Assembly: GCF_024206495.1 (NCBI RefSeq)
Contig: NZ_JAMBPQ010000008.1
Coordinates: 62,001 to 126,000 of the forward strand
Source of the DNA: Paraburkholderia sp. CNPSo 3272
GTDB taxonomy: Bacteria; Pseudomonadota; Gammaproteobacteria; Burkholderiales; Burkholderiaceae
DNA: 64,000 nt
Direction of reading: 5' to 3'
The translations under genes and the position numbers were made by a program. The notes under the pieces are model-generated. The model made no database searches. It saw nothing but the letters and a program-made list of their open reading frames with translations, and had not been told where the DNA came from. Positions 8,929 through 19,354 of this stretch are shown piece by piece (position 1 is the first letter of the stretch; each line of letters starts with the position of its first letter).

Positions 8929-10479
8929 ATGCCGACCCGTACCCCGTCCGCCCTTTGGGCACAGCAATTCCGACGGTCACCGGAGTCGAAGACAAGTCTG
9001 CAGCACCAGATCCGCGAGATGCTGGTGGCCTCCATTCTCGACGGGCAACTGCCGCCGGACTCCGCCTTGCCTTCGAGCCGCGAGCTGGCCGAGCAGCTCG
9101 GCGTAGCGCGCAATACTGTGGTGCTCGCCTACCAGATGCTTGTGGAGGAAGGCTATCTCGTGTCGCGCGAACGCAGCGGCCACTTCGTCAATACCGACAT
9201 GCTGGAGGGCCTGCACGGCGTAACGGTGCAAAAGCGCGTGCAACAACGGGTCCAGCAGCCCGACGTCGTCAAGCCCCATGGCGCTCAGTCGCCCGCCCCG
9301 CCCGCATGGAATTCGCGCATCGTGCGGCCGCCCTCCGCCCAGCGCAACATCGTCAAACCCGCCAATTGGCAGAACTACGCATATCCCTTTATCTACGGGC
9401 AGTTCGATCAATCGCTCTTTCCGACCAACGACTGGCGCGAGTGCTGCCTGAAAGCGCTCTCGATCATGGAGATCCGCAACTGGGCGCCCGACCTGATCGA
9501 ACGCGATGACGAGTCGCTGATCCAGCAGATCCGCACGCGTGTGCTGCCACGGCGCGGCGTGTTCGCCATGCCCGAGGAGATCATCATCACGAACGGCTGC
9601 CAGCAGGCGCTCTATCTCGTCGCCGACCTGCTCTGCGGCAAGAACACGACGGTCGGCTTCGAGAATCCGGGATATCCCGATGCACGCAATATTTTTGTGA
9701 ATCGCAATGCGCAACTGCTCGAATTGCCGATCGACGGCGAAGGGATGGACCCGGTGCGCCTGCGCGACTCGCTCGCCCGCTGCGATTACGTGTTCGTCAC
9801 GCCGAGCCACCAATGCCCGACCACGGCCACCATGCCCATCGCGCGCCGCCAGGCGCTGCTCGAACTGGCCCAGCAGCACGACTTCGTCATCATCGAAGAC
9901 GACTACGAGAGCGAAAACACGTTTTCCGGCACGCCACATCCCGCCTTGAAGAGTCTCGACACGGCCGATCGCGTGATCTACGTCGGCAGCCTTTCGAAGA
10001 CGTTCGCCCCCGGTCTGCGTCTCGGTTACGTGGTCGGCCCGCAGGAACTCGTGCGCGAGTTGCGCTCGCTGCGCCGGCTGATGGTCCGCCACCCGGTGGC
10101 CTATATCCAGCGCGCGTTCGCGACGTTCCTCGCGCTCGGACACCACGACGCGCTCCTGCGCCGGCTCGCGCATGCCTACAAGGAGCGCGCCCGCGCGTTG
10201 ATGGCGGCGCTCGATACCCATCTGCCCGAAGTGCGTTACGTGCCGATCGGCGGCGGCGCGTCGTGCTGGGTCCAGGGGCCGGCGTGGCTGGACTCCGCGC
10301 GCCTTGCCGACGATGCGCGCGAGGCAGGCATTCTGATCGAGCCCGGCGGCGTCTTCTTCGCCGACGAGGCCGAACACAGCCCGTGGTTTCGCATGGGATT
10401 CTCCGCCATCAAGCTCGAGAAAATCGAACCCGGCGTGCGCGCGCTCGCCGAGGTCGTGCGCAAGCAGCGGCCCGCCTGA
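8929..10479 (+). CDS. tauR: MocR/TauR-like transcriptional regulator with aminotransferase domain
   Basis: MocR-type regulator, 516 aa. Residues about 20-90 are a GntR winged helix (LQHQIREMLVASILDGQLPP, PSSRELAEQLGVARNTVVLA, GYLVSRERSGHFV). After a linker comes an aminotransferase class I fold with IIEDDYESENTFSG and the PLP-binding YVGSLSKTFAPGLRLGYV. Members such as TauR activate taurine genes using taurine and PLP. CAGGAG precedes the ATG at 8929. It faces the NTF2-xsc-pta genes and is divergent from the sulfonate importer, which is the main reason for the TauR assignment over PdxR or GabR. Confidence 0.82.
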   Translation: MPTRTPSALWAQQFRRSPESKTSLQHQIREMLVASILDGQLPPDSALPSSRELAEQLGVARNTVVLAYQMLVEEGYLVSRERSGHFVNTDMLEGLHGVTVQKRVQQRVQQPDVVKPHGAQSPAPPAWNSRIVRPPSAQRNIVKPANWQNYAYPFIYGQFDQSLFPTNDWRECCLKALSIMEIRNWAPDLIERDDESLIQQIRTRVLPRRGVFAMPEEIIITNGCQQALYLVADLLCGKNTTVGFENPGYPDARNIFVNRNAQLLELPIDGEGMDPVRLRDSLARCDYVFVTPSHQCPTTATMPIARRQALLELAQQHDFVIIEDDYESENTFSGTPHPALKSLDTADRVIYVGSLSKTFAPGLRLGYVVGPQELVRELRSLRRLMVRHPVAYIQRAFATFLALGHHDALLRRLAHAYKERARALMAALDTHLPEVRYVPIGGGASCWVQGPAWLDSARLADDAREAGILIEPGGVFFADEAEHSPWFRMGFSAIKLEKIEPGVRALAEVVRKQRPA

Positions 10480-10631
10480 GTCTTCGCGCAACCTGCGCGG
10501 GCGCTGGCCCAGGCGAAAGCTCCACACTGGTGCTACCGCCCTCGCCTCGCAAACCCTAACGTGTCGCTATACCGTGCCGCGCGCGAGTCCTCGCGCACCG
10601 GCCGGCACCAGCTTTTCCACTGGAGACACGT

Positions 10632-11036
10632 ATGGCAGACACGCTCAGCGCCCAACCCGCCGTCACGGCCGACACGCTCGCCGCCTTTTCCGACGCCTTC
10701 AACCGTCATGACGCCGACGCGCTGATGGGGTTCATGACCGAAGACTGCGTGTTCGACGCGGCCGGCGGTCCCGAAGTGCATGGCACGCGCTTCGTCGGGC
10801 GTGAGGCGGTGCGCGCCGCTTTCGAAGCGGTCTTTCGCACGTTCCCCGACGCGCATTGGGGCAACGGCCGCCACTACGTCGCGGGCGATCGCGGCGTGTC
10901 CGAATGGGTGTTCAGCGGCACGCATGCCGAAGGCTGGCGCATTGAGGCCGAAGGCTGCGATCTATTCGAATTCCGCGACGGCCTGATTGCCGTGAAGCGC
11001 GCGTTCCGCAAGGAGCGCCCGAAGCAGCCCGCCTGA
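10632..11036 (+). CDS. NTF2/SnoaL-fold protein, candidate small subunit of taurine dehydrogenase (TauX-like)
   Basis: Small protein, 134 aa, with a cystatin-like NTF2/SnoaL fold: FSDAFNRHDADALMGFMTED at residues 20-39, then GTRFVGREAVRAAFEAVFRT and a final DLFEFRDGLIAVKRAFRKER. GGAGACACGT precedes the ATG. It sits alone between tauR and xsc. From memory, TauX, the small subunit of taurine dehydrogenase TauXY, belongs to this fold and lies near xsc in several proteobacteria. That makes it a reasonable candidate here, with the FAD oxidoreductase at 19.9-21.3 kb as possible TauY. Without a comparison it remains an NTF2-like protein of unproven role. Confidence 0.7.
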   Translation: MADTLSAQPAVTADTLAAFSDAFNRHDADALMGFMTEDCVFDAAGGPEVHGTRFVGREAVRAAFEAVFRTFPDAHWGNGRHYVAGDRGVSEWVFSGTHAEGWRIEAEGCDLFEFRDGLIAVKRAFRKERPKQPA

Positions 11037-11202
11037 CCCGCGTGCAGCGGCGCACCAGCGCATCGGTTGCCTGGTGTTTTGAAACGAAACGTTCCATTCC
11101 ATTTCAGATTCACCCCTCAAGGACGGAATCCCTTGACCCTCATCGGGCGCCGAATAGCATTCAAACAACGGCATTCCGTCCAACGATAACCGGAGACAGT
11201 TG

Positions 11203-13014
11203 ATGAGCGAAAAGACCCCGACCCAGACGGCCAGCGGCCCGCAGGAAATGACCCCGTCCGAAGCCTTTGTCGAAACCCTCGCGGCCAACGGCGTGACCGA
11301 CATGTTCGGCATCATGGGCTCCGCGTTCATGGATGCGATGGACATCTTCGCGCCCGCCGGCATTCGCCTCATTCCCGTCGTTCACGAGCAGGGCGCGGCG
11401 CACATGGCCGACGGCTACTCGCGCGTATCGGGCCGCCACGGCGTCGTGATCGGCCAGAACGGTCCCGGCATCAGCAACTGCGTGACAGCCATCGCGGCGG
11501 CTTACTGGGCCCACAGCCCGGTCGTGATCGTGACGCCGGAGGCAGGCACGATGGGCATCGGTCTCGGCGGCTTCCAGGAAGCGAATCAGTTGCCGATGTT
11601 CCAGGAGTTCACGAAGTACCAGGGCCACGTGACGAACCCCGCGCGCATGGCCGAGTACACCGCGCGCTGCTTCGACCGCGCCATGTCCGAAATGGGCCCG
11701 ACCCAGCTGAACATCCCGCGCGATTACTTCTACGGCAAGATCAAGGCCGAGATTCCGCAGCCGCGCCGGCTCGACCGCGGCCCCGGCGGCGACGAAAGCC
11801 TGAACGAAGCGGCGGATCTGATCGCGGCCGCGAAGTTCCCCGTCATCATCTCCGGCGGCGGCGTCGTGATGGGCGATGCGATCGAGGAGTGCAAGGCGCT
11901 CGCCGAACGTCTCGGCGCGCCCGTTGTGAACAGCTACCTCCACAACGACTCGTTCCCGGCGAATCATCCGCTCTGGTGCGGCCCGCTTGGCTACCAGGGA
12001 TCGAAGGCCGCGATGAAGCTGATCTCGCGCGCGGACGTCGTGATTGCGCTGGGCTCGCGCCTCGGACCGTTCGGCACGCTGCCGCAACATGGTATGGACT
12101 ACTGGCCAAAAGACGCGAAGATCATCCAGATCGACGCCGATCACAAGATGCTCGGCCTCGTGAAGAAGATTTCGGTGGGCATTTGCGGCGACGCGAAGGC
12201 TTCGGCGCAGGCGCTGACCGAGCGCCTTGCGAACCGGACCCTCGCGAGCGACGCTTCGCGCGGAGAGCGCGCCGACCAGATCGCCACCGAAAAGGCCGCG
12301 TGGGAAAAGGAACTCGACTCGTGGACGCACGAGCGCGACGCCTACAGCCTCGACATGATCGAAGAGCAGAAGCACGAGCGCACGCCCACCGGCGGCGAGT
12401 ATCTGCATCCGCGCCAGGTGCTGCGCGAGCTCGAGAAGGCGATGCCCGAGGACGTCATGGTGTCGACCGACATCGGCAACATCAACTCCGTCGCGAACAG
12501 CTATCTGCGCTTCAACAAGCCGCGCAGCCTGTTCGCCGCGATGAGCTGGGGCAACTGCGGCTATGCGTTCCCGACCATCATCGGCGCGAAGGTGGCCGCG
12601 CCCCACCGCCCCGCGATCTCGTATGCGGGCGACGGCGCCTGGGGCATGAGCCTCATGGAAACGCTCACCTGCGTGCGCCACAACATTCCGGTGACGGCCG
12701 TTGTGTTCCACAACCGCCAATGGGGCGCCGAGAAGAAGAACCAGGTGGACTTCTACGATCGCCGCTTCGTGGCGGGCGAACTGGACAGCCCGAGCTTCGC
12801 CGGCATCGCGAAGGCGATGGGCGCGGAAGGCATCGTGGTGGACAAGCTCGAGGACGTGGGCCCGGCGCTCAAGCGCGCGATCGATCTGCAGATGAACCAG
12901 GGCAAGACGACCATCGTCGAGATCATGTGCACGCGCGAACTCGGCGATCCGTTCCGCCGCGACGCGCTTTCTAAGCCCGTGCGCCTGCTCGACAAGTACA
13001 AGGACTTCGTCTGA
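11203..13014 (+). CDS. xsc: Sulfoacetaldehyde acetyltransferase
   Basis: Thiamine diphosphate enzyme that converts sulfoacetaldehyde plus phosphate to acetyl phosphate and sulfite, the desulfonation step shared by taurine, isethionate and sulfoacetate degradation. 603 aa, normal for Xsc. The N-terminal domain carries the ThDP-activating glutamate in VVHEQGAAHMADGY (about residue 62); the C-terminal domain has the ThDP/Mg motif GDGAWGMSLMETL with HNRQWGAEKKNQ (about 477-510). GGAGACAG precedes the ATG at 11203. Followed after about 165 bp of hairpin-rich DNA by pta. Cytoplasmic; expected to be induced by TauR. Confidence 0.95.
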   Translation: MSEKTPTQTASGPQEMTPSEAFVETLAANGVTDMFGIMGSAFMDAMDIFAPAGIRLIPVVHEQGAAHMADGYSRVSGRHGVVIGQNGPGISNCVTAIAAAYWAHSPVVIVTPEAGTMGIGLGGFQEANQLPMFQEFTKYQGHVTNPARMAEYTARCFDRAMSEMGPTQLNIPRDYFYGKIKAEIPQPRRLDRGPGGDESLNEAADLIAAAKFPVIISGGGVVMGDAIEECKALAERLGAPVVNSYLHNDSFPANHPLWCGPLGYQGSKAAMKLISRADVVIALGSRLGPFGTLPQHGMDYWPKDAKIIQIDADHKMLGLVKKISVGICGDAKASAQALTERLANRTLASDASRGERADQIATEKAAWEKELDSWTHERDAYSLDMIEEQKHERTPTGGEYLHPRQVLRELEKAMPEDVMVSTDIGNINSVANSYLRFNKPRSLFAAMSWGNCGYAFPTIIGAKVAAPHRPAISYAGDGAWGMSLMETLTCVRHNIPVTAVVFHNRQWGAEKKNQVDFYDRRFVAGELDSPSFAGIAKAMGAEGIVVDKLEDVGPALKRAIDLQMNQGKTTIVEIMCTRELGDPFRRDALSKPVRLLDKYKDFV

Positions 13015-13024
13015 AGGGCCAGAC

Positions 13025-13070
13025 GCAGCCCGCGCGCGCCGTACGTTGCAGGCAGGTGCGCGCGGGCTGC
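13025..13070. other. Perfect 13-bp stem-loop between xsc and pta
   Basis: GCAGCCCGCGCGC at 13025-13037 pairs exactly with 13058-13070 across a 20-base loop, starting 11 bases after the xsc stop. It could protect the xsc 3' end or act with the next hairpin to reduce read-through into pta. Confidence 0.5.
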
Positions 13071-13079
13071 CTCCGATCG

Positions 13080-13116
13080 CCGGCCGCAGGCGGGGCACCC
13101 GCTTGTGGCCGGTTTT
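13080..13116 (+). terminator. Candidate intrinsic terminator after xsc
   Basis: CCGGCCGC pairs with GTGGCCGG, with an inner GCGGG/CCCGC stem and a short loop, and the right arm is followed by TTTT at 13113. This fits a factor-independent terminator or attenuator downstream of xsc, 65 bp before pta. The T tract is short, so termination may be partial. Confidence 0.5.
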
Positions 13117-13180
13117 CGTCTGGAGACGCCAGCTGCTGGCGTGCGTCCGTCCGTTTATGCGTCCATGAGCCCATGACACC

Positions 13181-14221
13181 ATGAAAGCCCTGAACCGTAT
13201 CGTCGAAAGCGCCCGCCTCGCGCCCATGCGCATCGTGCTGTGCGAAGCCGATGACCCACGCGTGCTCACCGCCGCGGCGAGGGCGCACCAGGAGGGCATC
13301 GCGCGCATCATGCTCCTCGGCGACCCGGGCGCGATCCGCGCGGCCGCCGCGCGCGAGTCGGTCGATCTCGGCGAGATCACGCTGATCGATCCGCAAAAAA
13401 GCCCATGGCGCACGGCCTTCGCCGACGAACTGGTCGCGCTGCGCAGTGCCAAGGGCATGACGCCCGCGCTCGCGTGGGAGGACGCCGCAAAGCCGCTCGT
13501 CTTTGCCAACCTGATGGTGCGTCTCGGCTACGCGGACGGTTCGGTGGCAGGCGCCGTTCACACGAGCGCCGACGTGGTGCGTACGGCCATCCAGCTGATC
13601 GGTGTCGAGCCGTCGTTCAAGCTTGTGTCGAGCTTCTTCCTGATGATGCTGTGCGAGCCGTTTCATCGCTACAAAGGCGGCCTGATCTTCTCCGACTGCG
13701 CGCTCGTAGTGGACCCCGACGCCGCGCAGCTCGCCGAGATCGCCATGGCCGCCGCCGACAGCGCGCGCAGCCTGCTGATGGAAGAGCCGCGCGTCGCGAT
13801 GCTGTCGTTCTCGACGAGCGGCAGCGCCCACCATGCGAGCGTGGACAAAGTAATCGAGGCGACACGGCGCGTGCACGAGCAGCGCCCCGCCCTCTGCGTG
13901 GACGGCGACGTGCAGCTCGACGCGGCGCTCGTGGCGGAGATCGCCGAGCGCAAGATCGAGCATTCGCAGTGCGGCGGCCACGCGAACGTGCTCGTCTTTC
14001 CGAATCTCGATGCGGGCAATATCGGCTACAAGCTCGCCGAGCGTCTTGGCGGCGCGAAGGCCATCGGCCCGCTGATGCAGGGCCTGAACCGGCCCGCCAA
14101 CGATCTTTCGCGCGGCTGTTGCCCCGAGGATATCTATTACGTGATCGCTACCACGGCGGTCCAGGCGCAGACGGCCCGCCAACGCGACGTCACTCACTCG
14201 AAGGAACCCCACGCAGCATGA
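13181..14221 (+). CDS. pta: Phosphate acetyltransferase
   Basis: Converts the acetyl phosphate released by Xsc to acetyl-CoA. The protein is 346 aa, the short single-domain form usually found beside xsc, lacking the N-terminal DRTGG extension of housekeeping Pta. Family stretches include [49 protein letters not shown] and the conserved [11 protein letters not shown]. It ends [10 protein letters not shown] and its TGA overlaps the ATG of the next gene by four bases (ATGA), indicating translational coupling with the exporter. Cytoplasmic. Confidence 0.93.
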   Translation: MKALNRIVESARLAPMRIVLCEADDPRVLTAAARAHQEGIARIMLLGDPGAIRAAAARESVDLGEITLIDPQKSPWRTAFADELVALRSAKGMTPALAWEDAAKPLVFANLMVRLGYADGSVAGAVHTSADVVRTAIQLIGVEPSFKLVSSFFLMMLCEPFHRYKGGLIFSDCALVVDPDAAQLAEIAMAAADSARSLLMEEPRVAMLSFSTSGSAHHASVDKVIEATRRVHEQRPALCVDGDVQLDAALVAEIAERKIEHSQCGGHANVLVFPNLDAGNIGYKLAERLGGAKAIGPLMQGLNRPANDLSRGCCPEDIYYVIATTAVQAQTARQRDVTHSKEPHAA

Positions 14222-14979
14222 CGCATGAGAAGGTCCTGGTGCTCATCGCCGTGATCGGCGCAGCCAGTTATTTTCAGACGATCACAGGCTTCGGCCTCAG
14301 CATGATCGTGATGGGCGCCACGAGCGGCTTCAGCCTCGCGCCGCTCGCAAGCATCGCCACCCTGTTGAGCCTCGTTACGCTCGCGAACAGCGCGGCGGCG
14401 CTGCCCGGCAAGCTCCACCATATCGACTGGCGGGCCGTGGGCGCAGCGACGCTCGGTGTGCTGCCTTCGGTCGTGGTGGGCGTGATGGTGCTCGACTACC
14501 TGAGTGCCTCGGCCTCCGGCATGCTGCAATTGCTGCTCGGCGCCGTCGTGCTGTATGGCGGTTTGAGCGCCGCGCTGCGTCCCGTTCCGCTCGCACAACG
14601 CTCGGGGAACCGCAGCTTTTTCGTGAGCGGCGTATTCGGCGGCCTCCTGAGCGGCATGTTCGGCGTGTCCGGGCCGCCGCTCATCTTCCAGTTCTATCGC
14701 CAGCCGCTCAAGCTGATCGAGATTCGTTGCGCGTTGATCCTGCTCTTTACGGTCACGTCGCTTGTGCGCGTGATGTTCAGCGCCTGGGAGGGCGAGCTTC
14801 CCGCTTCGATCTGCATCGAGGCCGCACTCGCCGCGCCGGTCGTGATGCTGATGACGCTCGCGGCGCGCCACTACCCGCCGCCGCTGTCTTCCATCGCGAT
14901 GCGCAGGCTGGCGTTCGGCGTGCTGATGATCATCGGCGCTTCGCTCGTGCTATGTGCGATGAAGGAACTGTTGGTTTGA
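14218..14979 (+). CDS. tauE: TauE/SafE-family sulfite or sulfonate exporter
   Basis: Integral membrane protein, 253 aa with seven or eight hydrophobic segments, of the TauE/SafE permease family. The characteristic repeat is visible twice: [20 protein letters not shown] near the N-terminus and [20 protein letters not shown] near residue 145. Members near xsc/pta are proposed to expel the sulfite released by Xsc or its oxidation product. The ATG overlaps the pta stop by four bases, so it is co-translated with pta. Confidence 0.85.
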   Translation: MTHEKVLVLIAVIGAASYFQTITGFGLSMIVMGATSGFSLAPLASIATLLSLVTLANSAAALPGKLHHIDWRAVGAATLGVLPSVVVGVMVLDYLSASASGMLQLLLGAVVLYGGLSAALRPVPLAQRSGNRSFFVSGVFGGLLSGMFGVSGPPLIFQFYRQPLKLIEIRCALILLFTVTSLVRVMFSAWEGELPASICIEAALAAPVVMLMTLAARHYPPPLSSIAMRRLAFGVLMIIGASLVLCAMKELLV

Positions 14980-15039
14980 TGTCGGCTGCGGATGGCCCGC
15001 GCAGGAATCGACACCTGTGCACAGGGCGCCTCCATCCCG

Positions 15040-16767
15040 CTAACGCGGCGCACCGATCCATTGCGCGAGAGCGATCAGCCGCTTCATGTCCAGAGGCTCA
15101 GCGGAGTCGAGCGCAACGCAATGCCGGTAGTACGGACTGAGGTCCAGTCCGACGCCCAGCCCAATCACGTCGACGTCGCGCATTGCTTCGTGGCGTGCGA
15201 CCACCTCCTTCAGGTGATTGTCGAGATAGAAGGCGTCGTTCGTCTGCGCCGTGGCCGTGTCCATGGGGCTGCCGTCCGAGATCGCAACGACAATGCGCCG
15301 CGCCTCGGCGCGGCTCGCGAGCCGCGCGCACGCCCATTCGACGGCCTCCCCGTCCACGCCCTCGCGAAAGAGGTCCGCCTTGAGCAGCGCGGCGATGGCC
15401 GGGCGAGCGCGCCGCCAGCTCTCGTCGGCGGACTTGAACACCATGTGGCAGGTCTCGTTCAGGCGCCCCGGATGCGATGACCGCCCGCCCGCGAGCCAGT
15501 CCGCGCGCGCACGGCCGCCGTTCCAGGCGAGCGTCGTGAAGCCGAGCACCTCGGTCGCAATTCCCGCCCGCTCGCATGCGCGCGCGAGCAGGTCGACCAT
15601 CATCGCGACGGGTTCGATATGCGCCTTCATCGACCCCGAGCAATCGATCAGGAAGCCCACCACGCAATCGCTGCGCGGCTCGAATCGCTCGCGCCTGAAC
15701 ACGCGCCGCTCGGCGGGCGAACTGACGACCTGCGCGAGGCGTCTGCCGTCGATGCGGCCGTCCTCTTCGCCGAAGATCCAGCCATCGCGCTGCGGCACCG
15801 CAATCGCCCTCTGCAGCGCGCGCGCCAGGCGCGCGACGTTGATGCCGCACGCGGCAATACGCTCGTCGAGCCGCTCCCGATACTCGCGCAGCAGCGCTTC
15901 GCGCACCCGCGTGGCGGGCCGGATCTCGCGGTCGTACTGCGTCGTGTATGCGCGATAGCCGTTCGCCGCCTCGGCCAGCACGCGGCTCACGCCGGTCGGC
16001 GCGAGCGCGGGAAGCTCGACGCTCGTTTCGTCGAAGTCGACCCACAGCGAGAACGACGTCAATGCGTCGTCGGCTGCGCGCGCTTCCTCCGCGTCGTCCC
16101 CTGCATGTGCCGCGCGCGCATCGTCGAGCATCGTCGCGACGCGGCGCGCCACCTCGCGGGCATGCGCCGCATAGGCGCGTTGATCTGCGCGAGTCGCGCG
16201 CAGCCCGGCAAGCTGGCCGCCGATCTCCGGCACGATGCCGGCGCGCGTCGCTTCGATCAGATCCTCGGTTTCGTCGAGCACGGGCCAGCCGCTCACGCGC
16301 GACCAGACGATCTGCGCCACCGTATAGAGCAGGATGCCGAGATGGCCTTCGGTCAAGCCCGCCCGGCAATACGCGCGCGACCACGATTCGAAGCGATGCC
16401 GCAGGTTGTGCGCGAGTCCCGGCATGCCGGGCGGCAATTGCGCCTCGCAGCGCACCTGCTCGAACAGCTCGAACAGCAGGCGCTCGAGCGGCGCCTCGGG
16501 AGCCAGCAGCCGCTGCAACGCCGCGTCGGAATGGAGAAGCCGCTGCGCGGCGGCGTCGGCGGCGCCACGCAGCGAGGCGAATTCGTCCTCGTAGACGTTG
16601 CAGCGCAGATGCGGCGCATGCAGCGGCAGGGGCCGTGACTGGCGGCAAAGCCGGCCGCCGCGATAATGCAGCGCGGCGTCGCCGGTGAGCGCGCGCACGG
16701 CGGCCGCGCATAGCGACTCGCGCCGCAGCGCGGTGCGCACGGCCTCGGGCGTCGGCGTGGCGCTCAC
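15040..16767 (-). CDS. cobT: CobT-like VWA-domain protein (cobaltochelatase-type subunit)
   Basis: 575-aa homologue of CobT, the VWA subunit of aerobic cobaltochelatase. The N-terminal half is helical, with an acidic middle (about residues 215-235, rich in D and E). The C-terminal von Willebrand A domain carries a MIDAS motif, [12 protein letters not shown] (about 368-379), then [11 protein letters not shown]. The GTG start overlaps the cobS stop (GTGA). No CobN-like large chelatase subunit and no corrin biosynthesis gene occur in the window, so either it serves a distant CobN or the pair loads metal or remodels another enzyme. The operon with an APC permease inside a sulfonate island is unusual. 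Confidence 0.83.
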   Translation of the reverse strand: MSATPTPEAVRTALRRESLCAAAVRALTGDAALHYRGGRLCRQSRPLPLHAPHLRCNVYEDEFASLRGAADAAAQRLLHSDAALQRLLAPEAPLERLLFELFEQVRCEAQLPPGMPGLAHNLRHRFESWSRAYCRAGLTEGHLGILLYTVAQIVWSRVSGWPVLDETEDLIEATRAGIVPEIGGQLAGLRATRADQRAYAAHAREVARRVATMLDDARAAHAGDDAEEARAADDALTSFSLWVDFDETSVELPALAPTGVSRVLAEAANGYRAYTTQYDREIRPATRVREALLREYRERLDERIAACGINVARLARALQRAIAVPQRDGWIFGEEDGRIDGRRLAQVVSSPAERRVFRRERFEPRSDCVVGFLIDCSGSMKAHIEPVAMMVDLLARACERAGIATEVLGFTTLAWNGGRARADWLAGGRSSHPGRLNETCHMVFKSADESWRRARPAIAALLKADLFREGVDGEAVEWACARLASRAEARRIVVAISDGSPMDTATAQTNDAFYLDNHLKEVVARHEAMRDVDVIGLGVGLDLSPYYRHCVALDSAEPLDMKRLIALAQWIGAPR

Positions 16768-17765
16768 GCGCGCGGCTCCCGCGGTTCGCCGCCCTCCGCG
16801 CTAGACGCTGGGTCCAGCTCTACGCCAAAGCAGCGCTGGTAATACTCGGCGACGATCGGCCGCTCCGCCTCGTCGCATTTGTTCAGGAACGTGAGCCGGA
16901 ACGCCAGCGCGGGATCGCGGAAAATCTGGCAGTTCTCGGCCCAGTCGATCACGGTGCGCGGCGACATCAGCGTGGAAAGATCGCCGGTCGCGAAACCTTT
17001 GCGCGTCATCGCCGCCATGCTGATCATCGAATCGACGAGTTGCCGGCCCGCGTCGTCGGTCATCTCCGGCACGCGGGCGAGCACGATGCCGGCCTCCTCC
17101 TCGCGCGGCAGGTAGTTGAGCGTGGCGACCACGTTCCAGCGGTCCATTTGCGCGTGGTTCAGCATTTGCGTGCCGTGATACAGGCCGTTGAGATTGCCGA
17201 GGCCGATCGTATTGGTGGTCGCGAAGAGGCGGAAGTAGGCGTGCGGGCGGATCACGCTATTCTGGTCGAGCAGCGTGAAGCTGCCGTCGCGCTCGAGGAT
17301 GCGCTGGATCACGAACATCACGTCGGGGCGGCCCGCATCGTATTCGTCGAAGATCAGCGCGACCGGACGCTGCAGCGCCCACGGCACGATGCCCTCCTGG
17401 AACTCCGTGACCTGGCGGCCGTCGCGCACCACGATGGCGTCCTTGCCGACGAGATCGAGCCGGCTGATATGGCCGTCGAGATTCACGCGCACGCAGGGCC
17501 AGTTCAGGCGCGCGGCGACCTGTTCGATATGCGTGGACTTGCCCGTGCCGTGGAGCCCCTGCACCATCACGCGCCGGTTGCGCGTAAAGCCGGCGAGTAT
17601 CGCGAGCGTGACTTCGGGGTTGAAGCGATAGGCCTCATCGACGTCCGGCACGTGGGCGTCGCGCTCGCCTCCGAAGGCCGGCACCATGAGATTCGAATCG
17701 AAGCCGAAGCGTTCGCGCACCGACACCAGGCGGTGCGGGCCCTCCATCGCGCGTTCCGTGGTCAT
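16764..17765 (-). CDS. cobS: CobS-like AAA+ ATPase (cobaltochelatase-type subunit)
   Basis: 333-aa AAA+ ATPase of the CobS/MoxR-like group. Walker A is [20 protein letters not shown] (about residues 72-80 for the loop), Walker [21 protein letters not shown], sensor 1 [12 protein letters not shown]. In the known complex CobS forms the ring that works with CobT. AAGGAGAA is placed well before the ATG at 17765; a frame start at 17810 would run nearly into the APC permease gene. The reading order is APC permease, cobS, cobT with a 41-bp gap and a GTGA overlap, so the three probably form one transcript. Confidence 0.88.
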   Translation of the reverse strand: MTTERAMEGPHRLVSVRERFGFDSNLMVPAFGGERDAHVPDVDEAYRFNPEVTLAILAGFTRNRRVMVQGLHGTGKSTHIEQVAARLNWPCVRVNLDGHISRLDLVGKDAIVVRDGRQVTEFQEGIVPWALQRPVALIFDEYDAGRPDVMFVIQRILERDGSFTLLDQNSVIRPHAYFRLFATTNTIGLGNLNGLYHGTQMLNHAQMDRWNVVATLNYLPREEEAGIVLARVPEMTDDAGRQLVDSMISMAAMTRKGFATGDLSTLMSPRTVIDWAENCQIFRDPALAFRLTFLNKCDEAERPIVAEYYQRCFGVELDPASSAEGGEPREPRA

Positions 17766-17806
17766 GGCGTTCTCCTTGTCGCGTTCATGACTGCATGCAG
17801 ACTGCT

Positions 17807-19276
17807 TCATTTGCCGTAGCGGCCCGCGCCCGATTCAGTTGCGGCGGGCGGCCACGTCGCGAAGGACGGCGCGTAGTCGCGGGCACGCTCCCGGATGCGC
17901 GCGCGGCGCTGCAGCCATGCATAGGTGAGGAGCAGCACGGCGAGGCTCGCCACGCCGAGCCAGAGCGGCTTGCGCTGCTCGGGGATGAACGCCATCGCGA
18001 CGAGAATGCCCACCATGCCGGCAATCGCCACCCACGTGAGGTAGGGGAAGCACCACATCTTCACGCGCAGCTCGCCAACGGCCGCCGGATCGAGGCGCTT
18101 GCGCAGGCGCAGTTGCGACAGCGCGATCAGCAGATAGACGAAGATCGCGACCGTGCCATACGAGTTGACGAGGAACGCGAACACCGCGTCCGGCGACACG
18201 CACGACATCACGACTGACACATAGCCGAACACGGTGCCGAGCAGGATCGCGCGCACCGGTACGCCGCGGCGGTTGACCTTTGCGAGCGCCGCGGGTGCGT
18301 CGCCGTGGCGGGTCAGCGCGAACAGCATGCGCGAGGCCGCATACAGCCCCGAGTTGAGCGCCGAAAGCACGGCGGTCAGCACGATCGCGTTCATGATGTT
18401 GGCGGCGGCAGGCAAGCCCATCACCTGGAGCGCGCTCACATAGGGTGTCGACATGGCCGGCGAATTCCACGGCACGAGCGCGACCACGAGCAGCACGGAA
18501 CCGACGTAGAACACGAGCACGCGCGTGATGACGGAGTTCGTGGCATTCGCGACGGCCTTGGCGGGCTCGCGCGCCTCGGCTGCCGCGATCGTGACGATTT
18601 CCGCGCCGAAGTAAAAGCCCGTTGCCGCGACCGCGCCGCTCAACACCGGCCCGATGCCCTTCGGCATGAGGCCGCCGTGACCTAGCAGCGTCGGCAATAC
18701 GGCGGTCGTATGCAACGACGATGGCCACAATCCAAGGACATAGAGGCCGCCGAGAAAGAGGAAAACGATGATCGCCGCTACCTTGATCGAGGAGAACCAG
18801 AATTCGAATTCGCCGTAGCTGCCGACCGAAATCAGGTTCGTTGCGCTCAGGAGCACGAGCAATACGAGGCTGATGAGCCAGGCGGGCGCGTCGGGTAGCC
18901 AGAACTGGACGAGCTTGGCGCCTGCCACTGCCTCGACGGCGACGACGATCACCCAGAAGTACCAGTACATCCAGCCGGTGAGGAAGCCGGCCAGCTTGCC
19001 TGGTCCGCGCCAGGTGGCGAAGGCGAGACGTGCATATTCGTAGAACGAACCGACTGCGGGCATCGCGCACGCCATTTCGCCGAGCATGCGCATGACTAGC
19101 ACGACGAGGCCGCCGGTGATGAGGAATGAGAGCACGGCGGCTGGGCCGGTTTGCTGGATTACGACGCCGCTGCCGACAAAGAGGCCGGCGCCGATTACGC
19201 CGCCGAGGGCGATCATTGTCATGTGGCGCTGCTTGAGGCCACACTTCAGTTCCTGGTTTTCCTTCGGGGGTTGCAT
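17807..19276 (-). CDS. APC-family amino acid permease
   Basis: Twelve-helix amino acid/H+ symporter, 489 aa, of the amino acid transporter (AAT) branch like GabP, AnsP or ProY. The N-terminal family signature is [20 protein letters not shown], followed by [29 protein letters not shown] directly precedes the ATG at 19276, which fixes the start and rejects a 36-residue lysine/threonine-rich extension that is repeat DNA. The substrate is unknown; the context of taurine genes and a candidate amine oxidase makes an amino-sulfonate or its amine relative possible. First gene of a likely operon with cobS and cobT. Confidence 0.88.
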   Translation of the reverse strand: MQPPKENQELKCGLKQRHMTMIALGGVIGAGLFVGSGVVIQQTGPAAVLSFLITGGLVVLVMRMLGEMACAMPAVGSFYEYARLAFATWRGPGKLAGFLTGWMYWYFWVIVVAVEAVAGAKLVQFWLPDAPAWLISLVLLVLLSATNLISVGSYGEFEFWFSSIKVAAIIVFLFLGGLYVLGLWPSSLHTTAVLPTLLGHGGLMPKGIGPVLSGAVAATGFYFGAEIVTIAAAEAREPAKAVANATNSVITRVLVFYVGSVLLVVALVPWNSPAMSTPYVSALQVMGLPAAANIMNAIVLTAVLSALNSGLYAASRMLFALTRHGDAPAALAKVNRRGVPVRAILLGTVFGYVSVVMSCVSPDAVFAFLVNSYGTVAIFVYLLIALSQLRLRKRLDPAAVGELRVKMWCFPYLTWVAIAGMVGILVAMAFIPEQRKPLWLGVASLAVLLLTYAWLQRRARIRERARDYAPSFATWPPAATESGAGRYGK

Positions 19277-19354
19277 GTCACCTCCACAGATATCGGATTC
19301 GGTTTTCGGGGCGCCTTTTTGGGTGGCGTTTTTTTTGTTTGTTTTGGGTTTTGT

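Noticed and set aside
11161..13509. Open frame of 782 codons on the minus strand across xsc and the start of pta
   Set aside because: It is antisense to genes with clear motifs. Its length comes from GC-rich third positions and its translation is arginine/histidine/alanine-rich with no domain.
15040..17765. A full cobaltochelatase or cobalamin synthesis locus
   Set aside because: Only CobS- and CobT-like genes are present; there is no CobN or other corrin gene in the window.
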